Source: Chromatiaceae bacterium | Lineage (GTDB): Bacteria > Pseudomonadota > Gammaproteobacteria > Chromatiales > Chromatiaceae | DNA length: 64,000 nt | Assembly: GCA_026984455.1 (NCBI GenBank) | Contig: JALSSC010000011.1 | Span: 1 to 64,000, forward strand | Reading direction: 5' to 3' | Shown here: positions 1 through 6,651 of the stretch, in pieces | How positions within the stretch are numbered: position 1 is the first letter of the stretch | Layout: each line of letters opens with the position of its first letter | The notes under the pieces: generated by a model | Databases searched by the model: none | The model's input: the letters and a program-made list of their open reading frames with translations, nothing else | Told to the model about the DNA's origin: nothing | Made by a program: the position numbers and the translations under genes

Positions 1-555
1 TACTTGTCCGACGACGAGCGCGAGGCCCTGTTGGCCGCCTGCCGTGAATCACTCAACCCCTGGTTGTACACCGCCGTCGTCGTGGCCCTGTCCACCGGGA
101 TGCGGCAATCGGAATTGATGTGGTTGAGATGGCGCGACGTGGATCTGGACGGGGGCCGGATCGTCCTGCACGAGACCAAAAACGGCGAACGGCGGGCGGT
201 GCCCCTGACCGGCCCCGCCCTGGCGTTGCTGCGCGAGCACTCGAAGGCACGACGGACGGATGCGGACCTGCTGTTCCCCGGCCGCCGCAAGGACCGGCCC
301 ATCGAACTGCGCGTCCCCTGGATGGCGGCACTGAAACGCGCCGGGATCGAGGATTTCCGCTGGCACGATTTGCGCCATTCAACAGCCTCATATCTGGCCA
401 TGAACGGCGCCACCCTGGCCGAGATAGCCGAGGTCCTGGGGCATAAGACCCTGGCCATGGTGAAGCGCTACGCCCACCTGAGCGAGGCCCATACGGCATC
501 CGTGGTGGAACGGATGAATCGGCGGATATTCGGGGGCGGCCATGGACAGGAGTGA
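1..555 (+). CDS. Tyrosine recombinase (phage integrase family), C-terminal catalytic part
   Basis: The reading frame is open from the first base, so the N-terminal arm-binding and core-binding parts lie to the left of the window. What is visible is the whole catalytic domain: Arg in STGMRQSEL, Lys in ETKNGERR, the His-x-x-Arg box in WHDLRHS, the second His in LGHKT, and the nucleophilic Tyr in VKRYAHL. All catalytic positions are intact, so the enzyme looks active. It should catalyse integration and excision of the island at the tRNA-Thr site whose 3' copy is at 5245-5292. The stop codon overlaps the next gene by 14 nt, suggesting co-transcription. Confidence 0.93.
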   Translation, partial: YLSDDEREALLAACRESLNPWLYTAVVVALSTGMRQSELMWLRWRDVDLDGGRIVLHETKNGERRAVPLTGPALALLREHSKARRTDADLLFPGRRKDRPIELRVPWMAALKRAGIEDFRWHDLRHSTASYLAMNGATLAEIAEVLGHKTLAMVKRYAHLSEAHTASVVERMNRRIFGGGHGQE

Positions 556-961
556 GGACCTGCGATTCATGGTATCGGCGGCCCAGCAAGGGGATGAGGC
601 CGCGGCCCGCACACTGGCGCGTATGGCGTCCGAGACGCTGTACCAAGGCGGAGAGATGCATCCGTCCCTGGTTACCTGGTTGGCCGGCGCCCTGGCCCGC
701 TATGGGCGTGGTGAAGCGAATTTGAACCATTCATTCGCCCCAATGAAGCGCCCACCCAAAGGTATTCCCAAAGCGCGACGGTCATTCAATGAAATGGCCA
801 TATCCTATTGGGTAGACCGGGCTATTGAGCAAGGTTTATCGACAGGAAGCGATACGGGCGAACCAGGCCCCGCGTTTGAATATGTGGCTGAAGCAGTTGG
901 ATTGGCCGCCAGTACGGTGCGCGATATTTATTACCGCTACCAGAGCAAGGGGAGGGAGTAG
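542..961 (+). CDS. Hypothetical island protein with C-terminal helix-turn-helix-like segment
   Basis: A 139-residue protein starting inside the 3' end of the integrase gene (ATG at 542). I do not recognise a named family. The N-terminal half is helical and Ala-rich. The C-terminal segment, roughly residues 110-139 (VAEAVGLAASTVRDIYYRYQ), has the spacing of a helix-turn-helix with a recognition helix starting at AASTVR. It may be a DNA-binding regulator of the island, but that rests on pattern only. It is translationally coupled to the recombinase by overlap. No frameshift or truncation is seen. Confidence 0.7.
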   Translation: MDRSEDLRFMVSAAQQGDEAAARTLARMASETLYQGGEMHPSLVTWLAGALARYGRGEANLNHSFAPMKRPPKGIPKARRSFNEMAISYWVDRAIEQGLSTGSDTGEPGPAFEYVAEAVGLAASTVRDIYYRYQSKGRE

Positions 962-1066
962 GCCGGATTCGTGGATTTCGCATTTTTTGCAAAAATCACG
1001 AATACACAGGACCCGCGTTTGCGTTCACGCTTGTTCTCGCAATCACCAACAACGAGGACAAGCACG

Positions 1067-1309
1067 ATGCATTACATCGACGACACCACCGCCACCGCAC
1101 CCACCACCCCGCCGCCGTCAAGGATCTTGCTTTCTGTAAAGCAACTTGTCGCCGAACAGCCCGCACTGACGACCGGGAGCATCAGGTGGCAACTCTTCAA
1201 CCGGAAGGCAAACGGTCTCGCAGAATCGGGAGCGATAATTAAACGCGGGTCCCGAATTCTCATTGACCGGGAGAAATACCTTGACTGGTTGGCCGAGGAG
1301 TCACGGTAA
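1067..1309 (+). CDS. Small excisionase/AlpA-like DNA-binding protein
   Basis: The frame stays open upstream to 971, but the ATG at 1067 is preferred because a GAGG ribosome-binding site sits 9 nt before it. The product is 80 residues: a Thr/Pro-rich N-terminus, then a compact winged-helix-like segment reading SVKQLVAEQPALTTGSIRW, a basic middle (FNRKANG), and IIKRGSRILIDREKYLDWL. The order of sensor helix, recognition helix, beta-wing with R-I-L-I, then terminal helix is the layout of MerR-superfamily Xis/AlpA proteins. In satellites such proteins direct excision or activate the replication genes. The stop overlaps the start of the primase gene (TAATG). Confidence 0.72.
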   Translation: MHYIDDTTATAPTTPPPSRILLSVKQLVAEQPALTTGSIRWQLFNRKANGLAESGAIIKRGSRILIDREKYLDWLAEESR

Positions 1310-1881
1310 TGGACTTCAACACTGCAAAAGCAGCTGCCGCCGGTCGCTGGCCATCGATCTGGAAGGCCCTTGGCGTCGGGGAAGTCCCACCTCTGGGCCG
1401 GCACGGGCCGTGTCCGGGATGCCGGGGCCGGGACCGTTTTCGTCTTCTGCCGCAAGAACTGGAAGATGGGGGTTGGGTCTGCGGACAAGGCGGTGCGCCA
1501 ACCGGTGGTGACGGATTCGGCTTGCTTGTCCATTGCGGCATTGCTCGCACCCCTGGCGAGGCCCTGCGCCTCGTTGCCGCCTATCTGGGACTCGACACCA
1601 AGGCCGACCCGGCAGCCCGCCAACGGGCACGAGAGGCCGCCCAGCGCCGTGATAGGGAACGCCTAGAAACCGCCCTGGCCCACGAGCTTGTTGTTTTATT
1701 AACCGTGTTGGACGCACGCCTCGCCGGCCGCGAGGTCGCGCGAGACCGACGTTTCCGCGAGGCCCGGCCCGAGTGGCTGCCGCTGCCCGGGGAACACTGG
1801 GAGCGCGAAACGCTGGCCGCCCGCCGGGTGGTGGCCCTGGCGGGCAGGCTCTACCCACCGAACAGGAGGGCCGCCGCATGA
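1309..1881 (+). CDS. Phage/satellite-type primase zinc-binding protein
   Basis: A 190-residue protein whose ATG overlaps the preceding stop codon. Residues about 30-75 form a CHC2-like zinc finger: CPGCRGRDRFRL, then GGWVC followed by a Gly-rich stretch and GGDGFGLL. This matches the zinc-ribbon plus downstream Leu pattern of P4-alpha-type primases, although the fourth ligand is less clear than usual (VCGQGG rather than CxxC). The C-terminal half is Arg/Ala-rich and helical. No Toprim catalytic domain is visible, so primer synthesis, if any, must depend on the next protein or a host enzyme. The stop overlaps the start of the DUF927 gene by 4 nt. Confidence 0.78.
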   Translation: MDFNTAKAAAAGRWPSIWKALGVGEVPPLGRHGPCPGCRGRDRFRLLPQELEDGGWVCGQGGAPTGGDGFGLLVHCGIARTPGEALRLVAAYLGLDTKADPAARQRAREAAQRRDRERLETALAHELVVLLTVLDARLAGREVARDRRFREARPEWLPLPGEHWERETLAARRVVALAGRLYPPNRRAAA

Positions 1882-3749
1882 GTGCCGCCGAAGACCTGGA
1901 AAAGACCCTCGCGGCCATCGACGCCGAGCTGGGCATCGACGCGCCCGACGACGACACCCCCGAGCCCTGGGCTTGGGTGGACGGCACTGAATGGCGGCAA
2001 CCGCCCGAGAGCGGCACCGAAATTCGGCACGCCCCGCCGGAAGACGACGATCGCCCGCGCTGGTGCTGCTATCTGAAGCCCAATCCGGAAGCCGGCATCC
2101 GCCGGGCTGGCGTCTGGTATCACGGCCTGAAACAGGGCAAGAAGGACGAGCCGCCCCAGCCCGTCGACGAGTGGCTTTGCTCCCCCCTGCTGGTTGAGGC
2201 CGTCACCCGCACCCCCGAGGGGAGCGACTTCGGCCGGCTGCTGCGTTTCCAGGTGGAGGGGCGATGGCGCATCTGGAACATGCCCATGCGCTTACTGGGA
2301 GGTGATCCGGCCGAGCTGCGCCGCGAGCTGCTAGCCGCTGGCGTGGAGATGGACCACCGCAACCCGCGCCGCGTGTTCGACTACCTCACCAGCCTGACGC
2401 CGCGCCGCCACATTCATGCCGCATTGGAGGTGGGGTGGCACGGCGCAGCCTTCGTCCTGCCCGATCGCGTCTTTGGTGAGGCGGAAATTCACTTCCAATC
2501 TGAAAGCGCCCTGGTGGCTGACTACGCCGCCGCAAGCACCCTGCAAACCTGGCAGGACCGTATCGCCCGCCCCGCGATCCGCAATAAGCCGCTGGTTTTT
2601 GCCATCAGCGCCGCCCTGGCTGGTCCCTTGCTGCATCCCGTGCACAAGCAAGGCGCGGGCTTTCACCTCATGGGCGGCAGTTCCTGCGGAAAGACCACTA
2701 CCCTCCAGGCCGCCGCCAGCGTCTGGGGGCCGCCACCGCTGGTGCGCAACTGGCGCGCAACCGCGAACGGGCTGGAAGCGGCCGCCGCCGAGGCCAATGA
2801 CCTGTGTCTGATCCTGGACGAAATCGGCGAGTGCACCCCCAAGGACGTGGGCAGGGTGGTGTACGCAATGGGCAACGGCACCGGCAAAATCCGTGCCACG
2901 CAAAAGGGCTACGCCCGCCGTGTCCGCCGCTGGCGGACTGTGCTGATCTCTAGTGGGGAAAAAACCCTCGACAGCATCCTGCGCGAGGCTGGGGAGCGCG
3001 TTACCGCCGGCCAGGACGTGCGGCTGCTGTCTCTTCCCGCCGACGGCTTCGCGCATGGGGTTTTCGATGAACTACACGGCCATGCCAACGGTGCCGACCT
3101 TGCCAACGCCATCAAGACCGCGGCCAGCGAGACCTACGGCACCGCCGGCCGCGCCTGGCTGACCTGGCTGGCCGACCACCTGGCCGCCCCCTGGGCCGAC
3201 ACCCTGCGCCGCATGGCTGACAGCCTGCAGCCCGAGAACGGACAGGAGGCCCGCGCCGCCGAGGCCTTCGCCCTGGTGGCGATGGCCGGAGAGAAGGCGA
3301 TCGAGGCTGGCATCCTGCCATGGGAGACAGGCGAGGCCGTCGCCGCTGTGCGCGAGATGTGGGAGCGCTGGCGCGAACAGCGCGGCCAAGGCCCCGCCGA
3401 GCTGCGCCAGGTGGTGGAGGCCCTGTCCGGCTTCATCGCCCGCTACGAGGCCCGCTTCGAGGACCGCGACTATCCCACCGACCGCCCCATCCACGACCGG
3501 GCCGGGTACATCAAGGACGGCGACTTCCATTTTATCCCCGCTGTGTTCAAGGAGGCCATCGGCGGCATGGACGCCAACCTTGCCAAACGTTTGCTATTTG
3601 AAGCCGGCTATCTGGCTGCAGGGGATGGCAAGCACCTGGGCCGGAATCTATGGGTAGGGAAGCGCACTCAGCGAGTCGTTAGCGTGCGCGCCGACATTCT
3701 TGACGGTGAAATGGGTGGGAAGAGTGGGAAGGGTGGGAATGTCGTTTGA
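1878..3749 (+). CDS. DUF927-domain helicase/primase-like ATPase
   Basis: Start ATG 1878 is chosen because a perfect AGGAGGG lies 7 nt upstream; the frame itself is open further left. The 623-residue product has an acidic N-terminus, then a DUF927 ATPase core: Walker A GGSSCGKTTTLQ near residue 270 and Walker B LCLILDEIGE near residue 310. The next conserved stretch includes GTGKIRATQKG. DUF927 proteins sit in phage and plasmid replication modules and are regarded as superfamily helicase/primase components. Here the gene directly follows the zinc-finger primase and its 3' end runs into the iteron array, so it is the likely replication initiator or helicase of the island. It is full length with no disrupted motif. 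Confidence 0.88.
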   Translation: MSAAEDLEKTLAAIDAELGIDAPDDDTPEPWAWVDGTEWRQPPESGTEIRHAPPEDDDRPRWCCYLKPNPEAGIRRAGVWYHGLKQGKKDEPPQPVDEWLCSPLLVEAVTRTPEGSDFGRLLRFQVEGRWRIWNMPMRLLGGDPAELRRELLAAGVEMDHRNPRRVFDYLTSLTPRRHIHAALEVGWHGAAFVLPDRVFGEAEIHFQSESALVADYAAASTLQTWQDRIARPAIRNKPLVFAISAALAGPLLHPVHKQGAGFHLMGGSSCGKTTTLQAAASVWGPPPLVRNWRATANGLEAAAAEANDLCLILDEIGECTPKDVGRVVYAMGNGTGKIRATQKGYARRVRRWRTVLISSGEKTLDSILREAGERVTAGQDVRLLSLPADGFAHGVFDELHGHANGADLANAIKTAASETYGTAGRAWLTWLADHLAAPWADTLRRMADSLQPENGQEARAAEAFALVAMAGEKAIEAGILPWETGEAVAAVREMWERWREQRGQGPAELRQVVEALSGFIARYEARFEDRDYPTDRPIHDRAGYIKDGDFHFIPAVFKEAIGGMDANLAKRLLFEAGYLAAGDGKHLGRNLWVGKRTQRVVSVRADILDGEMGGKSGKGGNVV

Positions 3750-3921
3750 TAATCAATGTGTTGCGGCATTCCCACCCCCTTGCAAGAGGTGGGAAGGGGT
3801 GGGAAGGGAATCCCCGCGCCATGAGCCGCCTTCCCACCCCTTCCCACCTTCCCAGCACAGGTGGGAAGGCTGTAAGCGATTGATATGCAAAGAGTCTTCC
3901 CACCCTTCCCACCATTCCCAC
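3715..3921. repeat. Mirror-symmetric array of 12 GTGGGAA iterons, candidate replication origin
   Basis: Six direct copies of GTGGGAA start at 3715, 3724, 3733, 3789, 3799 and 3861. Six inverted copies (TTCCCAC) start at 3769, 3831, 3841, 3897, 3906 and 3915. Every copy has an exactly placed mirror partner about base 3818, giving the order +++ - ++ -- + ---. Neighbouring copies are 9 or 10 bp apart, about one helical turn. Two less GC-rich gaps (about 3740-3768 and 3868-3896) are partly complementary to each other. The first three copies lie inside the end of the DUF927 gene. Position beside primase and helicase genes, iteron spacing and dyad symmetry suggest an origin bound by an island-encoded initiator. 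Function is inferred; the repeat positions are read directly. Confidence 0.85.
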
Positions 3922-3975
3922 CGTCTGAACCGGCTCCAAAGCAAAAACACAGAGAACACACGGAGAACGCACGCC

Positions 3976-4605
3976 ATGAGCGCACTTCAACCCCTTATCG
4001 AACAGGGTTTCCCCGCCCACCTGGCCGAACAGATAACGGCCGAGATCCTGGACCAGTACGGGGAGGAACCGTGCACTAGGGAGCAGGCCGCCGCCCACGA
4101 GGCCGGGCATTGGGTGGTCGGCGACACCCTAGGCCTGGCCCCCTACCGCTGGTTGCGGGTGTTTCGAGAGCGCGGCAAGTGGCTGGGCGAAAACATCGAG
4201 GTGAGCCCGGTCTCGGCCAACATCTTTGAAGACCCAGACAGGTACAGGGTTACCGCCCTTCAGGTGATCGCTGGCTTTATTGGTGAGGCGGCTGCTGGGC
4301 ACTTCCATCCGTCATCGAGCATCGACGAGCGCATCAGGCTGGAAGCGAGTTGTGCTGGCTTGTCTCAACTGTATGGCGGCCGGCCAGAGGCCCTGTTAGC
4401 GGGCGCCATGGTGACTGTCGCAGAGATCATCCAGGCCCGACAGGATGACTTCTACCTGGTGCGCCGCCACTTGGAGAGAGAACGCCGCATCCTGCGCCCA
4501 CGACTGGATGCCCTGAGCCGACCAAACCGAGACACCTGGTTGCTTCGGTGGGATCGGTTGAGCCATGGAATTGAACAGCGAGGCCGCCGGCTGGGACATG
4601 GATGA
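3976..4605 (+). CDS. HEAGH zinc-metalloprotease-like protein (peptidase M41-like)
   Basis: A 209-residue protein starting at ATG 3976 with GGAGA 9 nt upstream. The open frame extends back through the iteron array to 3700, but that part is low-complexity repeat translation and is excluded. Residues 37-48 read EQAAAHEAGHWV, an HExxH zinc-binding site of the HEAGH type typical of FtsH (M41) proteases. No AAA+ domain or membrane segment accompanies it. The rest is helical, ending Arg-rich. Stand-alone M41-like domains occur in phage-related islands, but their substrates are not known to me. The gene sits between the candidate origin and the terminase small subunit gene. It could act on a host or helper-phage protein; this is speculation. 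Confidence 0.7.
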   Translation: MSALQPLIEQGFPAHLAEQITAEILDQYGEEPCTREQAAAHEAGHWVVGDTLGLAPYRWLRVFRERGKWLGENIEVSPVSANIFEDPDRYRVTALQVIAGFIGEAAAGHFHPSSSIDERIRLEASCAGLSQLYGGRPEALLAGAMVTVAEIIQARQDDFYLVRRHLERERRILRPRLDALSRPNRDTWLLRWDRLSHGIEQRGRRLGHG

Positions 4606-4711
4606 GGCCCGGGATAGGGCGAGAGCGACGGAGCGCAGAGAGTTCGAGGCCGGGTTGGCCGCCGAACGTGTGGACACTTCACGGGACATATCGGAGCGCA
4701 CTAATGGGTAA
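4565..4711 (+). CDS. Possible 48-residue acidic/basic small protein
   Basis: A short frame begins at ATG 4565 inside the end of the metalloprotease-like gene (a second ATG lies at 4598) and ends at 4711, overlapping the start of the terminase small subunit by 8 nt. The product is highly charged (for example DMDEARDRARATERREFEAG) and would be one long helix. The chained overlaps fit the tight packing of this operon. No strong ribosome-binding site is seen and no family is recognised, so it may be a chance frame. Confidence 0.35.
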   Translation: MELNSEAAGWDMDEARDRARATERREFEAGLAAERVDTSRDISERTNG

Positions 4712-5108
4712 GTTGACACTAAAGCAGGAGGCTTTCGTTCAGGCCTACATGAATTGTGGGAATGCGAGTGAGGCGTACCGGCAGGCTTACGATGCGTCCC
4801 GGATGAAGCCGGAGACCGTCAGCAGAAAGGCGGCGGAACTGCTAAGGAACGGCAAAGTTACGGCAAGGCTGGACGCCCTACGCGCCGAACTCGCCGACCG
4901 GCACCTGTGGACCCGTGAACAGTCCGTGAAGGCTTTGACCAAGGTGATCGAGGACCCGGACCGACAGGCCGACGTGATCGCGGCGGTGCGGGCACTCAAT
5001 GAAATGCATGGATACAACGCGCCGGCCAAACGGGAGATCACGGGCCCGGGTGGCCAGCCGACCACCACCCGAATCGTGATCGACTGGGGGGACGATAACG
5101 ACGCATAA
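4704..5108 (+). CDS. Phage terminase small subunit (TerS, Terminase_2 family)
   Basis: Start ATG 4704 has GGAG 7 nt upstream and fits the family start. The 134-residue protein opens with LTLKQEAFVQAYMNCGNASE, continues AYRQAYD, then METVSRKAAELL-like spacing in MKPETVSRKAAELLRNGKV. This is the DNA-binding helix-turn-helix of Terminase_2 small subunits. The C-terminal part (ALNEMHGYNAPAKREITG) is the usual oligomerisation and tail region. TerS recognises the pac site and feeds DNA to the large subunit. No large subunit or structural gene follows, so a helper phage would have to supply them. This is the last gene of the island before the attachment site. Confidence 0.88.
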   Translation: MGKLTLKQEAFVQAYMNCGNASEAYRQAYDASRMKPETVSRKAAELLRNGKVTARLDALRAELADRHLWTREQSVKALTKVIEDPDRQADVIAAVRALNEMHGYNAPAKREITGPGGQPTTTRIVIDWGDDNDA

Positions 5109-5160
5109 CGTCGCGTTTCTGTGGGACACTCATGGGACACTTCGGGGCAAAAAAGGCCAG

Positions 5161-5169
5161 TTATCCACA
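5161..5169 (+). promoter_or_regulatory. DnaA-box-like site (TTATCCACA)
   Basis: The 9-mer TTATCCACA matches the DnaA box consensus TTATNCACA exactly. It lies in the non-coding tail of the island between terS and the attachment site. A single box can occur by chance, so a role in replication is only a possibility. Confidence 0.35.
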
Positions 5170-5244
5170 ACTAAACGCAACGAGCGTAACCCCGTATGTG
5201 TATGTTTTTCTTGTTGTTTCGTGTTGAGCGATAATGTATAAGTG

Positions 5245-5292
5245 GGATTTGTAATCCGCAGGTCCAGGGTTCGAATCCCTGCGCCAGCTCCA
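5245..5292 (+). other. attR-like site: 3' part of a tRNA-Thr(UGU) gene
   Basis: From the anticodon arm onward the sequence is a proper tRNA: loop TTTGTAA with anticodon TGT, variable loop AGGTC, a T arm with CAGGG and CCCTG around TTCGAAT, the 3' acceptor strand CGCCAGC, discriminator T and encoded CCA. Upstream there is no D arm and no 5' acceptor strand. The 5' half of the anticodon stem pairs only over its inner three bases. It is therefore a fragment, not a working gene. Such 3' tRNA copies are the usual mark of tyrosine-recombinase integration, with the intact tRNA at the other end of the element. Confidence 0.85.
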
Positions 5293-5322
5293 TCTTCCGC
5301 TTCCCATTTCAGGTATGTCTTG

Positions 5323-6060
5323 ATGAGCCCCGTCACCTTCGCCGGCTGGAGTGCCGAATACTTCAATGACGCCCTCTCCTTCGCCATCAGCCTCGGTCTG
5401 CTGCTCGGCTATCGCATCTACCTGCGCATCAGGCTGCGCGAAGACCGCCATTACACCTTTCAGGCCATCAACCGCACGGCCCGGCGCCAATGGGTGGCGA
5501 ACATCATGTCGGACCCAGCGCGCACCATCGTGGGGATACAGACCCTGCGCAATTCCACCATGGCCGCCACGTTCTTCGCCTCCACCGCCGTGCTCCTCAC
5601 CATGGGGACCCTCACCCTGAGCGGGAACTACGAAAAGCTGCACCAGTCATGGCACCAACTCAATGTCCTCGGTTCCCTCCATCCGGGGCTCTGGACCCTC
5701 AAGGTGTTGTTCCTGCTGTCGGACTTCCTCGTGGCCTTCTTCAGCTTCGCGATGGCGGTGCGGATGTTCCATCATGTGGGCTACCTGCTCGGCCTGTGTG
5801 CGGACTGTCGTCCCAAAGAGGTGACGCCCCCCATCGTGGCCGTACACCTCAACCGTGCGGGAAAGTTCTACACGACGGGGATGCGCGCCTATTTCTACTC
5901 CGTGCCTCTGGTCTTTTGGCTGTTCGGCCCCCTCTTCATGGCGGTCTCCAGTGGGGTGTTGGTGATAGTCCTGTACTACTTCGACCGCGCCCCTCGAACG
6001 ATCCAGGAACATCTCGCAATGGTGCCCGCCCCGGACCCGGAGAACCACGAGATGGAATGA
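5323..6060 (+). CDS. DUF599 family membrane protein
   Basis: A 245-residue integral membrane protein. ATG 5323 is chosen because the longer frame would run back through the tRNA fragment. Four membrane segments are visible: near residues 10-30 (ALSFAISLGLLLGY), 80-105, 125-155 and 205-235. The middle part WVANIMSDPARTIVGIQTLRNSTMAATFFASTAVLL is the conserved DUF599 signature, where R/N-rich helices precede a Ser/Thr-rich membrane helix. The function of DUF599 is unknown. It is the first chromosomal gene after the island. No strong ribosome-binding site precedes the start. Confidence 0.82.
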   Translation: MSPVTFAGWSAEYFNDALSFAISLGLLLGYRIYLRIRLREDRHYTFQAINRTARRQWVANIMSDPARTIVGIQTLRNSTMAATFFASTAVLLTMGTLTLSGNYEKLHQSWHQLNVLGSLHPGLWTLKVLFLLSDFLVAFFSFAMAVRMFHHVGYLLGLCADCRPKEVTPPIVAVHLNRAGKFYTTGMRAYFYSVPLVFWLFGPLFMAVSSGVLVIVLYYFDRAPRTIQEHLAMVPAPDPENHEME

Positions 6061-6094
6061 CGGCAGACACCCCGCTTGCGCTACGCTATTGCCC

Positions 6095-6403
6095 ATGAGT
6101 CTCCAGGCCGAGGATATCGATTTTATCAAGACCCATGTCGCCGAATGGCTGGCCGACCGGAGCCTGGCCAAGCCCCCGGCGGTCTACGAGGTGGAACTGC
6201 GCGAACGCCTGGTCCGGGTAGAGGAGACGCTCAAGCATCAATTGATATTGATGGAGCGGGGATTCCACCTCATGGACAAGCGCTTGGAACACCTGACCAG
6301 GCGCACCGATCGATTCATGCTCTGGTCCCTGGGCCTCACCTTCACCGATCTCCTCGGCGTGATCGCGGTGGTCCGCTATCTGATCCAGGCCCAGGCAGGA
6401 TAG
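6095..6403 (+). CDS. Small coiled-coil protein with one C-terminal membrane anchor
   Basis: A 102-residue protein, start ATG 6095 (a TTG lies two codons earlier). Residues about 25-72 are charged heptad-like helix (EVELRERLVRVEETLKHQLI), followed by a hydrophobic helix near residues 75-97 (MLWSLGLTFTDLLGVIAVV). The layout resembles the small DUF1640-like protein at 17312-17557. The role is unknown. It follows the DUF599 gene by 34 nt and may share its transcript. Confidence 0.7.
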   Translation: MSLQAEDIDFIKTHVAEWLADRSLAKPPAVYEVELRERLVRVEETLKHQLILMERGFHLMDKRLEHLTRRTDRFMLWSLGLTFTDLLGVIAVVRYLIQAQAG

Positions 6404-6417
6404 CCCGACCCGGAAAA

Positions 6418-6623
6418 GATACCCGCCTCACGTGAGCATTTCGCTACTGCGGCCGCCCCTCGCATCCTTGGGCGGTGTGCGATGACTCGCTTCCGCCTTG
6501 TCTGCTGTGGCTCAGGCAGGGCCTTGCCCAGCGTCACGAGGAACACCCTCGCAAAACGAGGCAGGGCGCCGAAGACCGCCGTCTACGGACCGACGGACGG
6601 AAAACGCAGGTGCGAGCGGCATA
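6418..6623. mobile_element. MITE-like element, copy A (206 bp, diverged)
   Basis: Non-coding element bounded by diverged terminal inverted repeats: left end GATACCCGCCTCACGTGAGC and right end GCAGGTGCGAGCGGCATA. The core begins TCGCTACTGCGGCCGCCCCT and ends near AACACCCTCGCAAAACGAGG. It is followed by the accessory module, which here lies on the right (GCCGTCTACGGACCGACGGA). Read on the minus strand, its layout equals copy D at 54026. It has picked up an internal insertion and a deletion relative to copies C and D. No transposase gene lies inside, so it would be a non-autonomous element. Confidence 0.75.
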
Positions 6624-6651
6624 AACCCTCGGACCTCGACACCCCTTCAGG

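Larger units (their letters stand above)
1..5292 (+). mobile_element. Right part of a satellite-like integrated island (int-xis-primase-helicase-ori-terS-attR)
   Basis: All genes from the left edge to the tRNA fragment run on the + strand and form an integration, replication and packaging module: recombinase, small HTH protein, Xis/AlpA-like protein, Zn primase, DUF927 ATPase, iteron array, metalloprotease-like protein and terminase small subunit. No capsid, portal, tail or large terminase gene is seen. The right boundary is the 3' part of a tRNA-Thr gene, as expected when a tyrosine recombinase integrates into a tRNA. The left end, which should contain the intact tRNA and the start of the integrase, lies outside the window. 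The gene content matches the general plan of P4-like satellites and phage-inducible chromosomal islands; that classification is inference. Confidence 0.75.

Noticed and set aside
3715-3921. CRISPR-like array at the iterons
   Set aside because: Repeats are 7 to 10 bp in both orientations with 2 to 3 bp between neighbours; this is an iteron pattern.
3700-3975. N-terminal extension of the metalloprotease gene back to 3700
   Set aside because: It would translate the iteron array into Pro/His/Ser low-complexity; ATG 3976 has a ribosome-binding site and fits a compact protein.
5222-5292. Complete tRNA-Thr gene
   Set aside because: No D arm or 5' acceptor strand can be found upstream; only the 3' part is present.
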